This document shows, piece by piece, positions 10,678-23,228 of a stretch of DNA of 64,000 nucleotides. Positions within the stretch are counted from its first letter, which is position 1; each line of letters opens with the position of its first letter. The stretch comes from Rhopalosiphum padi. Lineage: Eukaryota; Arthropoda; Insecta; Hemiptera; Aphididae. A program made the position numbers and the translations under genes. The stretch is from positions 58,751,858 through 58,815,857 of the forward strand of contig NC_083598.1 in the NCBI RefSeq assembly GCF_020882245.1. The letters are read 5' to 3'. The notes under the pieces were generated by a model, which made no database searches, was not told the origin of the DNA, and worked only from the letters and a program-made list of their open reading frames with translations.

Positions 10678-13600
10678 GGGATGGGGCCAGTTGGACCCCG
10701 TGATAAGAGTTGGACCCCGTGATAAGAAATTATAGGTGATAACAGAAATTAAAAGTTCGAACACTAACCTCAAATCGCAAAAATTCAAATTAATACCAAC
10801 TATTCAACATTGTAAATAATTCTACTACGATTTTTGAGTATATAAATTTCTCAGCCTGGTCCCCCGAACCAGATACATTATTTATCCGTCGTATTCTGTC
10901 GGTCGAAATTAATAAATTACCGTTATTCAACATTTTAACGACTTTAACGGGCAACGAATAACGATTACTTGTTTTACGTTTGCTGCCCCTGGCTGGAAGT
11001 TTGGTTCAACATTTAACATAAGTAAAACTTGTGTATAGTAAGTGCCTAAATCAATTGTTTGTAATATATTTGAATGTTTATTAATTAATTAATATCCAAC
11101 TAGTAAGTACTACCTTTATTTTTAAGCCATTGGCGCAACTATAGACCTAAATAACAAATGTTTGTTATAGAATTTCACACATTATTACTTATTTGTATGT
11201 TGTACATTAACAACTTATATATTATTACACTCATAAAGTAAATAATTTCCTTATTATTTCAATATAAATATATAATACATAAATACTTTACAACTCATAA
11301 TAAGTTATAAATTACATATATTTTATATTTATCAATAAGATCATTACATATTATTTTAAAATTATTTTCCTTTTTTTCTTTGTTAATCGTCTTAGTTGCA
11401 CTGTGGTCTCTATGTTACACTGTCCTATAAATGTTAGTATTCTATCTTATGTGTTTTATGTTTTGTTGATAGGTACATGTTTAACATAATTAACAGTGTA
11501 ACAACAATTCATAACAAAATTAGTAAGTTCCATCAATATTTGTATTTAGTCTAGTATATAAATTGTTTTTTATTTGCTGTGCGTATTTATCATATTGCCT
11601 TCAAAGCTTAACCTGGTTTCAACCTAAATTTGAACAATTCCCTTATTAGTCAATCATTGATGAAAAAAATTAGTTTTAATTTTGAGAAATTTTTATTACT
11701 TCAAATACTAAGTTATATGTAAATGTATCATTATAAATAGAAATCGTGTACTGGATATTTTTGCTTTTTAATGGTGTGTATGAAAACAAATTGTTTTTAA
11801 TTATTGTTATTGTTGACAATATTATACCTATTATTAAATAATGATTATTTTATATAATAAACAGAAAGACAGTCTTTCAAAGATTGACTATTGTTGAAAA
11901 TCAGTTCTTTTAGAATTACAACAGTACACAAATAACCTCACAGAAATTGTATAATTTTTATTTTCTGAATAAACATGATTTGTTATGTTTATGGTTGAAA
12001 AATGTAAATTTACTTTTTTAAATTAGAAATTATACTTCCAGATCTGAAAGAAAAATACTACAAGGATTATCAGAGAATCTGTACAGTAACTGAACAGAAA
12101 CAATGATCTGTTGATGTTTTTGAAGAGGACTGTTCTCCAAAATCATGACTATGTCCACAACAAATTGGACCTTAGTACCTATGTTGTAAATACTGTGAAT
12201 ATTGTAATTCATTTAAATTTAATTTTCTACTTGTCCACTTACAAAAAACTATTCAACTGGGGAATTAATTGTACTTATTATTGTAGGCGGTCTGTTATTG
12301 TTCAATGTTATAAATTATAATATTCCTTTTATTATTAAATTATGTAATTTATTAAGTTTATTGTTATTGAATTATTTTATTTATAAAATTTACTGTTATT
12401 TAATTATATTATTATTAAGTGAGTAACTACCAGTAAAAAATTATACTTTATTTTTTCAAAAATGATGATTTTAAAATAAATTATAGAGTTAATAAACTAA
12501 CGTACCCATTACATTTTTTTTTAAATACTACTTAAAAATTAAAAAGTGATGTTCTTCTTATTAAAATTAATCTTATAATGTTTATACAAAAACTGTATTT
12601 AAGCATTTTCAGATCTGTTGGTTGCAGTAAGAACTATTTATGAGAAACTGTTTTGCTTTCAATTTTTAATCCTAACTATAAAAAAATTGAGTAAGTGGGT
12701 GTTGCTTTGCTGTACAATAGGTTAATAATGGGTGTACTGACATTTAAATTCAATGAAATAAAATCATTATATCAGAAAAACAATTATGAACAAAGATGTT
12801 CTATCAGCCTACATTATTACTAAGTAGATTTGATGGCATTGTGAATAAAGTAATTAATTTTACTATTGCATTAGTACAGCAGTAGGTTAAATTCATTTTT
12901 ACAGGAAAAACAATGCATTTGAAAATGCCATTATATGTATAAAAATATAATAATATACTTGCTATATAACTTCTTATGAAGAATCATGTATACAATTTCC
13001 AAAACTTAAAAATAGAAGAAAGACAACTTTTAACTACGAAAAAGTTTGTTCTTTTTTTGAAATTTGATAGGTAAATGTCAAGGTATAAACTTATAATACT
13101 TATAAAAACAAATCAAGACTTATGAATTATGATTATCCTTATATTACATTTTTAAGGTTTTTTACACAACACAAAAAGTTTTATGGACATTTGTGATCTG
13201 TGTTTTGTTTATATTTCAATAATATTAGTTATAGCCAGGCTGTCAGATCCTTATTTCTTTCATCAGTAGAAGGGGTTTATATAGGCAAGTTCTATACATT
13301 ATAATTATTTTTTAAAAATAAAATATTGGTTGGTCGGTTGATTCTTCTATTATTCTATCTCTATGATACAATTTATTTTATAAATTATTTTGTCATACAG
13401 TACACCTCAAATAGTGAACGCATTATGTATTTTATTAAATTGGCATACAGATTTGAAGGTATTTTGTATAGGCAACCCTACCGCACATTCAATATTTTCG
13501 CTATTTTCTATTTTCCTCATAAACTATTGCATAATATTTAAAAACTGTCGACTCATTTATAATTATATAACTGTCCAAATTCTGATTTTTTTATGAATTT

Positions 13601-14567
13601 TTGTCCAAAAATTCAATTTATTATTACGTTTTCAAAAATCTAACTCCAAAACTAAACCCTTTAATACTGGCCCCATCTAGATAAAATCTTCAATGATCGA
13701 CGCAGATGCGTCCCTAGATAATCTTCCAAATACTAAAGGTTTTTCAACTCAATTATTTAGACGGTAAGTGGTGATTTAAATTTAAAGTTTTCAAAAAAGG
13801 AAATTGGCGGGAAATTTGGTTTTAGCAATTTCTTAATTTTAAAATTAAAATTCAACATTTTTGAGAACAAAAATTTGATCTCAAGGTGTCACTGCATTGA
13901 ACCTCGAAGATTTCGAAACGATACAACTATGAACTATAATATTAAAAAGTTAGTACTTCAAGTTGAACCTCAAAATCTATGGATGAATATCATAATAACA
14001 ACATATTATATCATGTGTTAAAATAACGAGTTGTAAAATGCGAAGTTTTAGAAAAGTTATGTTGTATAACATAAAACTTTTTAAATATTTATTTTATTTA
14101 CTTAATGCAAGTCTGCGTCATATTCAACATTAGGTACTTAGGTCAATTTCTTTAATGAATCTGGTTTCAAAGTAAATAATTATATTTTTCAGTTATATAA
14201 AAGTTTAACATTACCCTAAACGGTATAATAATACTGAATCTTCTACATTTTAATTACCAAAAGCAACAAAAAAATTATGAAAAATTACGACTAGGTACAA
14301 TTTGTAAGAAATACGATATATTCGCAAACGTCAAAGTCATATAATATTCTATGTAAATAAAAAAACTACATTACTTATTATACGTACAATTACAAAAGGT
14401 AGACCTTAAACACCTTTTCAAAAGCGTAAATATTCTTAATTTCGTACTGTGTTTCATCATTATCTATGAGTACTATTATTACTTATTAGTACTGTATACT
14501 TGCATTAAATTGTGAAATTTTAGGAAGGCATTCATATTTAGTAAAACACTAGGTAAGTATACATATT

Positions 14568-15715
14568 ATTTAGAAATAGTTTTTCATCAAATCATATCGA
14601 GAATCATGCGGCAATGATATGATATATTATAATTTTGAAAAAATTTTACGAAAAAACTATTGTCTCTACAGCTATAAAAGTTACGTTCCTAAACAATGGT
14701 TAGGCCTCTCCAAAAATTACCCTGTAGTTGGGGTACCTTTAACCCCCCCCCCCCCCCAAATATATTTTTGAAAAACCTTAGTGGTCGTTCTACGTGTCTG
14801 AAACTCAATATTCTGGTATTTTTGAGGATTCTGATTAAAAGTGATATCTTTTGTCGAGACCGTAAAAGCCGTTTTTACCCCACTTTGGGGCTTTGGAATT
14901 CCGAAATTTGAGTTTTTTAGTCGAGTGTTACTCGGCCGGGTTTCGATGTAGGGGCATAGTTTCTTCACCAAAAGTTTTGTTTTAAGTTATTTTACATAAA
15001 ATCTTTCGGTGGTCGGAGGGTCCTATGCCCCCCTCATGAATATTTTGAAAAATGTTTATTTTTTGTTCCACGTTTCTGAAATTCGCAGGTTCGATTTTTT
15101 GTAGATCGGTGATCAAAATCGGCGTCTTGTGTCGAAACTGTAGGAGCCTTTTTTACCCCTCTTTTTGGCGTAGGAAATTAGGATTTTGCAGTTTTTGGAC
15201 TTTGTTGCCACGAAACACTTAGACTTTGGGTGGTTAGAGCAATTTTTTTCTACGCATCGTTAAAAAATTTTTGTCAAAAATCGAACGGTACCAAAACCAA
15301 AGAAATCGGACGTTTTGTTGGAAAGTTATGATTTTCTTTTTCTTTTTTGGTACTTAGATTTTACGTATTTTCTGAATTTTTTGAAATTGAGTTTTTGTTC
15401 AATCTTTTTGAAATTTGAGTGCTGACTTATAAATGCCATGACGAGTTATAAAGGTTCTATGGTCAAAATGCCTAGGATCATTATTTACCCCGTAATCGGG
15501 GTGCGAAAATAGTTGAAAATCGAATCACTTGTTTTTTTGTATACACATACGTTTCTTTGTGGTATACCCCCGTATATCGATTTAACGAATTATATTTTTG
15601 AACTTTTTACTCGTTTTAGGTTTGTTCGCGTTTCAACGTTTGGCAATTACGCCATCAGCATAAAAAATAATTTATTTAGAAGTAATTTTTCATCAAATCA
15701 CATCGATAATACATT
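14568..15715. repeat. Diverged ~278-bp tandem repeat with C4/G4 hairpins and flanking direct repeats
   Basis: At about 14763 and 15041 two units share a TTTTGAAAAA start. At about 14861 and 15139 both contain GTAAAAGCCGTTTTTACCCC or its variant GTAGGAGCCTTTTTTACCCC, giving a period near 278 bases. Each unit carries a small C-run/G-run hairpin such as ACCCCACTTTGGGG and TACCCCGTAATCGGGGTG. A run of about fifteen C residues lies near 14743-14757. The block is bracketed by a direct repeat, TATTTAGAARTARTTTTTCA (about 14570 and 15672). It is probably another element nested in the 9.1-kb element. Confidence 0.55.
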
Positions 15716-17454
15716 TATTTAATGTTTATACCCCTCGTTTATATAAGCAATTTCGTTGTATATATGAGATACGACCATCATTTTTAAAATGTACGACGCA
15801 GTCAGTCGATCACTCGATCGTAAGCCATACAATTTTTAATAAGTCGTTTTACTCTAACACTATATTTTATGATCCTTCATTAAGTAAAACTTAATTAACT
15901 ATTCAGTATTCGACTCGCAATCAATAAATTAAATTCATCAACCAAAATTGTGTTGATATTTGATTTTCATTCCTTAAGAAGAACCGACTAGGTACCAAAC
16001 AATAAATTAAACAACCGTACAAGATCTGACTGGAACGGGATATAACAGTGTTATATATCAACTAGGTACCTAGGTATCAATAATTGTTCATATAACTGAT
16101 GAACTTTGAATTTCAATCATCAAAATTAACGATATATACTCCTAAAAAATGCTTATAAATAAATGTATATTGTTGTGAATGTATAATAATAATATGACAA
16201 GTCTCAAAATGTATTAACGCTGAACAATAGGTATAGTAAATTACAAAATGACAAGTGTAATATTATGTTTTCTATTCAAAAATTTGTCATTGTTCGTTTG
16301 TAGATGAGGTTAATCCCACATAGAAGAATGATAAATGGTGAAATCTAAAGTTTATCGATAGAGAATTTTATGCAGATTCCATTTAAATGGTCAGTGTAAT
16401 GAATTTTTCAGTAGTTAAATAGATAACTTTCAAAAAGCATAAAAAAGCCAAAAAACAATACAAAATTAGCTTTATCAATATTATCATATATTATACATTA
16501 AGATAATGAATTATTAATTAGTATAACCATGGTTTTAGTTTTATAAGGTTACCACTTCGAATGTCTGATAAACAATTGCGGTTATGTTCAATTTTTACGT
16601 AAATAATAATTATATGTTAATTTGATAATTTGTATTTTTTTAATTTTACTTTTTAGTATTTACGTTCTAAGTAATTAGTTTTTGTATAATTAAATAATAT
16701 GTTCTTTACCCTGTAGAGTATACAAATTACAGATTTAAACAGTTCTCTTTAGATGTGGTCTTCATCAGTCATTCTTATAGTCATTGGAAACAACCGGTTT
16801 GCATAATATGTAGATTTAATTAACAGTATAACAGTATAATTATTTTTACTTTCTAGGTACAATGTATCGATAAATAATTGAAACCATTGCAAAAAACAAG
16901 TTAAATTCATGCTATCTACAACATTCATATTCAAATCTTCATAACTTAAATCATGTAAGTTCTGTATAGTGTTCCTAATGTTCCTATAATGTAGTACTCA
17001 TTTAAGGTTTATTACCTATTAGCATATCTGAAACAACTTAAGAGATACACTGACAAGATAATTATTTATCTTATAAAGTTGTAGTCAGGTGTTGGTTGAT
17101 ACCTGTGATTTTGTAATTGTTGGCTGATCAATTTTATAGTAGTAGTAAATGGTGATAGAATTACTATTTTATAATATTAAAAAGGTTGTATATATCTATA
17201 TTGTTATTTTTTTACTTTTCTATATCAAGTATAGATAATAATAAATAATATAAGTATATATACTTTAGGTACACAACTATAACACAAAGATGTTTGCTTT
17301 AATAATATTGATTAAAGATTGGTTTCTATTTTACATTAAATTTCATTATAATATTGAGTTATTGAAACAATTTTCAAAATTATTTAGTTAATATAATTTT
17401 TTTTTTCCTAATTATAGTTAGCAAGATACACTAACTGAAGTATACATGTATCCA

Positions 17455-17528
17455 GGCCAATAAGGAGATTATTCTGTTTGGAAAAACATCTGAAAAAACT
17501 GTTCCTACTAACATAATTGTTTATCCGG
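17455..17528 (+). pseudogene. Possible exon remnant inside the 9.1-kb element
   Basis: A polypyrimidine tract plus ATTATAG acceptor at about 17418 and a CCG|GTAAGG donor at about 17530 bracket a short open stretch. In the best frame it reads IQANKEIILFGKTSEKTVPT and continues NIIVYP. There is a stop near the acceptor end in this frame, so it is not an intact exon as given. The protein is not recognised. It may be part of a decayed gene carried by the element. Confidence 0.2.
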
Positions 17529-18171
17529 TAAGGTAGAAGAGTTCATATTATCTGAATTACTATAGTGTGTCACTTTACTATTATAAAAATTATTTTATGA
17601 ATACTATCTATATTTTATTAGTCTGTATATTACAGCCATAGCAACACAGGGGATCAATGCAATTTGATACTGCTATTAATTATGTTCATAATTATTTAAG
17701 TTTTAATTTAACCCAAAACAATATTTTTAGATATTTATAGGCATTGTTACACATACAAAATAAGAGATTTAAATAATACATTCAATTTTATAATATTCTA
17801 CTCTTTCTTATAGAGGAAAGAAATAATATAAATTTTTATGTTTAATCAATATACATAATACATTGTCAAAATGCATTTAATGTATACTTAAAATCAGTAT
17901 TGTATTAATTGCTATCTGGTTAACTGTCTGCTATTTTAGTGTTCCTGTTTACTTATTTTTCATTTTTATCACAATAGTTTAAACATTTTAAATAACCAGA
18001 TATTCTATAATATTGTTATCATAATTAACAAATAAAAATACTACATTGGTGATGGTTATTTTACATTTATAATCAAAAAATGTATGCTTATGGTTTTATT
18101 TATATGATTTTGTTTTATTGTTATAGTCTGCAAAGAAGAGATTCCAGATAAATTAATATAATAGTGACTAA

Positions 18172-18334
18172 CATGGACTACTCAAAAAAGATGTGTTGTT
18201 CGCATACAAACTAATCGCTATCCAGCAAGCTGTCAATATTACTCTATTGATAAATATCTGACAATTGATTATCAAACAAAGTTTGTCGGTTTAAATGAAA
18301 TAAAAGAAAACTTGATACAAATATTATTGTGACA
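18172..18334 (+). pseudogene. Possible terminal exon remnant inside the 9.1-kb element
   Basis: An open stretch of about 54 codons ends in TGA and lies downstream of a TTGTTATAG acceptor (about 18126). It starts TWTTQKRCVVRIQTNRYPAS and ends NEIKENLIQILL. The amino-acid mix is protein-like, with two Cys and basic and acidic residues rather than the Phe/Ile/Asn runs of chance AT-rich frames. No family is recognised. Together with 17455-17528 it is the best candidate for residual coding capacity in the element. Confidence 0.25.
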
Positions 18335-19772
18335 ATTAATATTATTTTTTTTTACTTTAACTCCTTATAAGGTGTAAAAGGCTTTTATTTATTGACTTTT
18401 TAATGTGTCAACAAACTAATTAATTTTATTATTATTTTTACACTATTTAAATCAAATTTCATCTATAAAAACAAAAAAATTGAAATAGTGACTTCTAGTA
18501 TTATGGATATTTACATTCTTTTAACAAACTGTTTTGTATTCAGACCTTACAAATTTACAACTTATACTTTTTAATATATAAATTAAAATTAAGTCATTAA
18601 ATTTAATTTCTTATTTAATGACAAACAAAAGCAAAATATAACATATATATTTATATTTGGGCAATATAATGTTTAATAGATATATAAAATAACAGTTTTA
18701 TAATTTATCCATAACTTATAACTGATGTGTATATTAACTTATACATTAAATATTTATAGATTTTAACCAAGTAAATGCTATTTCTAAGATTTATCTATGC
18801 TTTATAAATTATGTTGAGTTTACTACTGATATTAATATGTATGTATGTTTTTGAAACTGCATTAAAAAACGATAAAAAAAAAATCACAAATAATTGTTAA
18901 TGAATATTAAATTAATTGCATTGCATCAAATCCAACATATTATAAAAGAGTACAAACACATACATTTTTTGTCATATAAGACATAATCAAAATTGTTATG
19001 AATTTTGTGTTACACACTACACAGATTCACCAGTATAAGATCACAACATACTATTTTTGGTCATTTGGGTTTAAGTGGGTGTGGGTCATTGACAACTTTA
19101 TAGTATCTCTTATGAATAAAAAGGTTGACTGAGTAATATTATAAAATATATATTTTTTGTTACATTTGTTACACAGTGTAACTTAGAGCTTTTTCATTTT
19201 TCGAAATTTTCAATTTTCATTCGCTTTTCCTAGGTCACCTGGTGGTCCAACGACAATTTATCACAGAAGTTAAAATGTTGTACATGTAATTCCAAACCAG
19301 AATCAGTTTTTCATTTTTCCAAAAACTCGTTATTTCAAATTTTGGGTTTTCAAAAATCGTTCGACCTAAGTACGACGTTTAAAAATCCTTATTAACGGTT
19401 TTTCGAAAAATCAAAAGCATACAACTTATGAAGCTGGTTATGGGGATCAATTTTATGTCTCACGACTTTCGTCCTATCTCTCTCGGTTTTCCCGTAAAAC
19501 ACTTCGTAAACGAAATATTTTTCAATTTACGAATTATACAATAATATTTGAATTTTAAAATACATAAATTTGAATTTTACAATAATTGTACAATAATTGT
19601 ACAATAATATTTGAGTTTTAAAATACATAAATTTGGGAATTATTTGGGAATTTTTACATTTCACTGTTGGTATTTCTGCATTTTCAGTTGGACCCGATTT
19701 TTGCGTTTCTTCCATGAAAATTTCGTGATAAAAAATCTGCTTGTTATCACGGGGTCCAACTGCCCGAGCCCC

Positions 19773-19781
19773 GTATACGCA
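19773..19781. repeat. Right 9-bp target-site duplication of the 9.1-kb element
   Basis: GTATACGCA is identical to the copy at 10669-10677. It directly follows the end of the right terminal inverted repeat (CCCGAGCCCC). Confidence 0.8.
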
Positions 19782-19940
19782 CGATAACATTGAGATAACA
19801 AAAATGGTTGGTTAATCACAAATGTCCCATATTTTAATATGTGATTGTTATGTCGTTGTGTGTACGTGTTTATTCACAAATGGCAACTGCCAACTGTTGT
19901 CGATACGTTTTCGCTGTGTGCTTGTGCGTTGTGAAGATTT

Positions 19941-20192
19941 ATGAACATTATACAACATTACTATAACTTTTTTTTTTGTAGATCAATGTTCTTCACCAAC
20001 GTGGTTGTGTATACAGAGATAGACGGGCAATTTCCTGGCACGCAATATTCAATCACCGCGATTTTAATGCAATTATTGCAATTCGTATTCATCGAGTACG
20101 GCACACGTACCTACCTATTAGGTACCATTGATTATAAAATATATAGATTACAAAGAAATAAAGAATATTTAAAGTCAATGCTATTACTATAA
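19941..20192 (+). other. Unrecognised 83-codon open frame, doubtful
   Basis: The interesting part starts after a TTTTTTTTTGTAG acceptor-like site (about 19981) and reads MFFTNVVVYTEIDGQFPGTQ followed by a hydrophobic stretch. Its base composition is less AT-rich than the surroundings. It lies just outside the right end of the 9.1-kb element. I recognise no domain and see no partner exon, so it may be a chance frame or an exon of an unseen gene. Confidence 0.15.
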
Positions 20193-20230
20193 CAAATTGG
20201 ACACGATCCTTTTTGAATTATTATTTTATT

Positions 20231-20435
20231 CAGTGGTGTATTTACGGGGGAGGGGGGGTCCACTTCCCAGGGATTTATGATTATTAATAAATAATAAGAA
20301 CAGAACGCTTGATTTGACTGTATTGTCTATATTTATATACAAATAAACATACATTAAAATAATAAATATATATATATATATAATGTAATAAACTTTTCCC
20401 CTCCCTCCAAAAAATGAGTTGTAAATACGCCACTG
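20231..20435. mobile_element. hAT-type MITE, 205 bp, perfect TSD
   Basis: The left end is CAGTGGTGTATTTACGGGGG. The right end, reverse-complemented, is CAGTGGCGTATTTACAA. The 8-bp duplication ATTTTATT flanks both sides exactly (20223-20230 and 20436-20443). The interior has an (AT)n run and complementary G-rich and C-rich stretches near the ends. It is non-coding. Confidence 0.85.
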
Positions 20436-20443
20436 ATTTTATT

Positions 20444-22641
20444 CGTGTATGGAAATTATCCATCGATAGACGTTAAATACTTTTTAAAAGATCGATATCG
20501 AAAACTTTTATGACAACTGACCGTCATAATGATAAATTAACAACATTTAGTTTATTTACTATATACAATTATTTTTTGAACACGTGTTCGATTGAAAGTA
20601 TATTTCAGTTGATGAATGAAAACGAATATGATGTTCAAATACCTGCGTGGCAAAACAAACCCGTAAAATAAAAATGTTTACCAATATCAATAGCATATTA
20701 AATTAAACAACTAGAATCGTAAATTTTAATAGATAAGTGTATGCCTTTATTAAAATTAAATTAAATTTTTACAAAGGAAGGTTATGGGGATGGACTCCCT
20801 CATGAGTATGACCTTTTTTTTATATAATATGTATATACTTTATGTTATCAATATTTTTTTGCGAAAATTAGTTAGTTTTTTGGGGTATATATCTCCTACC
20901 CCAATGAAAATTCCTGTATACGGCACTAAATTCCAGATATGTTATTTTATTGTAATGCACTAACTGCATAGTTAAAATGTTTTGTATTACTAATTTCATT
21001 TATAAATTTAATATTTATTGTATAAAAAATATATTTTAAAAAGTTTAGATATTTTTTAAATAAATAATAATGAATATAGCCAATATAGGTTTTAAATACT
21101 TAAATATGGATCACCTTCAACATTATTTTATCGATTACTCGTATAGGTACCTACTTTTAATATTTATTTTCAAATCTAAGTATAAAAGTAAATGAATTGA
21201 TTTTCTTTTTAAAAATGTCTAAATAGAAAGTATTAAGTAATAGTATTATCACATTATTAATATATTATAATGCAGATACCTACTAATTAGGTACTATTAT
21301 ATTTTAATAATTCATTATGCTAATATATTCTTATTATATAATATTTTTTGTAGAACTTGTAGAAGCATATAGACCTACGATTATTAATTTGGAAATTATT
21401 AATCAAAAATTGTATTCGATTCTAAGCGGACTGTAGAGTCCGAATGTTTATTTATTTTCGTGTCTGAACTCTGAAGACAATTTTTATAATAGAAAAAATG
21501 TTTAAATTTTGAGGATGGTGTTTGATAGCTAATTGGATCTAATTAGTACTATATATATAGTATAGAGAGGCCAGAATTCCCACAAATTTTCAAAATAATC
21601 GAAAAAAATTTAAAAAAAACAAACAAAAATTAAGAAAAAACGGGCATTTTTTTTCACAAAACCCTATAGACCTTATACTAAGTATATGAGGTTTATGACA
21701 AAACCAGTTTTTTTTACAAAATCGATTTTGTTTTTTAGATTATGTTTAGATTTAATTTATCATTCATGTATAATTTTCTAATATTTTGACTCTTTTTAAG
21801 TTAGGTATTACAGACATTTTCAATTTTTTTTTTCAACAAATTACGATAAAAAATTTTTCGTTAGGTCAAAGTTCTTGAAAATTTAATACAAGATCCTACA
21901 TAAGTTGTTTTTATATCTGTATAAGAATACATATGCACAATGTTTTTAAAATTGAATTTGAATTTTTAACAAAATTCGTCAAAATCGCAAAAATGTATCA
22001 ACTACTTATGTACGTATTTTCAATTTTGTAGTAAACATTTATAAAATCTATAACTAGTTGTTATAGCTAAAGTTTGAAATTGAATATAATGATCCTCATA
22101 AATATTAAATAGTTTATAGTGAATTAAAAATAACCTAAAAAATATAATTCGCAAAATTTTTAATAAATATTTGAAGGTAAGATTTGAAAGAAATTACATA
22201 TTTTAATGAATAATTATGATTTATGAATAACGATGTTAATTATTTTGTTATAATTTAAAAACAATCGTGAGGACTAAAAAACTCTCACGTATTTTATAAA
22301 TTTTACTATACGTAATAGCATTTCCAATATAATATATAAAGATATTGGTTATCAATTTATACTATGAACCTATTTACAATGTTTAATGTTTAGGTGGTAG
22401 GTTAAACTCGAAAGCTAATCATTTATAAAATGCAAAGAAAACGCATTCATATTCCACTTTTTGTGTAAGCTAACCGCGGATGCCGTCGCTGATGCGGACG
22501 CAAACGCAAAATGAATCTACGTCCGTCATGTACTCATGTTCTGTTCTGAGAGTATAACGAACTAACGAACTATTACAATATATTTTTTACCAAAAGGCTT
22601 AAACATTTTAAGAAAAACAGAATACTATTGATATACCTAAT
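20444..22641. other. Intergenic AT-rich DNA, no gene seen
   Basis: No exon or RNA gene is recognised. Positions 21590-22140 are AT-rich with many homopolymer runs, like old dispersed repeats. Positions 22470-22570 are a small GC-richer patch (GCCGTCGCTGATGCGGACGC) without an open frame of note. Confidence 0.55.
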
Positions 22642-22649
22642 CATTAGAC

Positions 22650-23220
22650 CAGGGATGGCCAACCCAAATGATCTTGCGGGCCACTTTGTAAATACATCAC
22701 AATCTTGCGGGCCACATATAGGGTTGCCAAAAAAAAAGGTCATCAGCCAAAATATTAATATAAGTAATCACATATTTTATTCAAAATTAGGCCACATATA
22801 AAAATATAAAAGAATTTAAAAAAAAATTAAAATATATAAAAGTTATAATAAAAGTATTTAATACAAAAAACATTACTATTTAGTGAGATATTTGTTTCTC
22901 AACTCGTTCACTAAGCTTTTTCAAATCAATAGAAATACTTGTATTTGCACACCGTAATTGATGTTGCAGGTTTTCATCTGTTAGGTTTGTGGGTGATTTA
23001 TCTTTGGCGAATTTCATTTTCGAAAAAAATTATTATTTATATTATTATATTAATAAATTATATTATTATTTAGATTAGAATTATTACTTTTGTTGCGATT
23101 ACGTTGTTAATAATACAGATACCGCGTTGCACGGGCATTCCAGAATATTCTATCGGCGCAAAAATATTTTTTTTTGTAAATATTTGATATATGTCGCGGG
23201 CCGCGGGTTGGCCATCCCTG
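22650..23220. mobile_element. hAT element, 571 bp, perfect 16-bp TIR and 8-bp TSD
   Basis: The terminal inverted repeats are perfect: CAGGGATGGCCAACCC on the left and its exact complement on the right. The duplication CATTAGAC flanks both sides exactly (22642-22649 and 23221-23228). Near the ends, GATCTTGCGGGCCAC and ATCTTGCGGGCCACA form a short subterminal repeat. The element keeps the last coding segment of a transposase on the minus strand (22880-23017), so it is an internally deleted derivative of a coding hAT rather than an anonymous MITE. Exact ends and an exact TSD argue for a fairly recent insertion. Confidence 0.92.
22880..23017 (-). pseudogene. C-terminal remnant of a hAT transposase
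   Basis: A 45-codon minus-strand frame with a natural stop. It begins MKFAKDKSPTNLTDENLQHQ, continues LRCANTSISIDL and ends in SH. The pattern [L]TDE[H/N]L...LR.A.TS...D...L...[QSH] is what I expect at the extreme C-terminus of domesticated and active hAT proteins of the GTF2IRD2/FAM200/SCAND3 group. The catalytic and dimerisation regions are absent. It is not expected to encode a functional enzyme. Confidence 0.65.
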
Positions 23221-23228
23221 CATTAGAC

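Larger units (their letters stand above)
10678..19772. mobile_element. 9.1-kb TIR element of unknown family
   Basis: The left end begins GGGATGGGGCCAGTTGGACC. The right end, reverse-complemented, begins GGGGCTCGGGCAGTTGGACC, and both continue CCCGTGATAA. The left end carries the AGTTGGACCCCGTGATAAG unit twice in tandem (about 10690-10727). The right end has one full copy plus a partial one near 19686. A perfect 9-bp duplication, GTATACGCA, flanks the two ends. TSDs of 9 bp are known for Mutator-like elements, but no transposase is recognisable. The interior is AT-rich and contains a diverged tandem repeat (14700-15500) and two splice-bounded fragments (17455-17528, 18172-18334). The boundary evidence is strong; the family and autonomy are unknown. 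Confidence 0.75.

Noticed and set aside
14717..14971. 84-codon minus-strand open frame
   Set aside because: It crosses the C15 run (poly-Gly) within the repeat block, has no recognisable domain and lies in non-coding repeat DNA.
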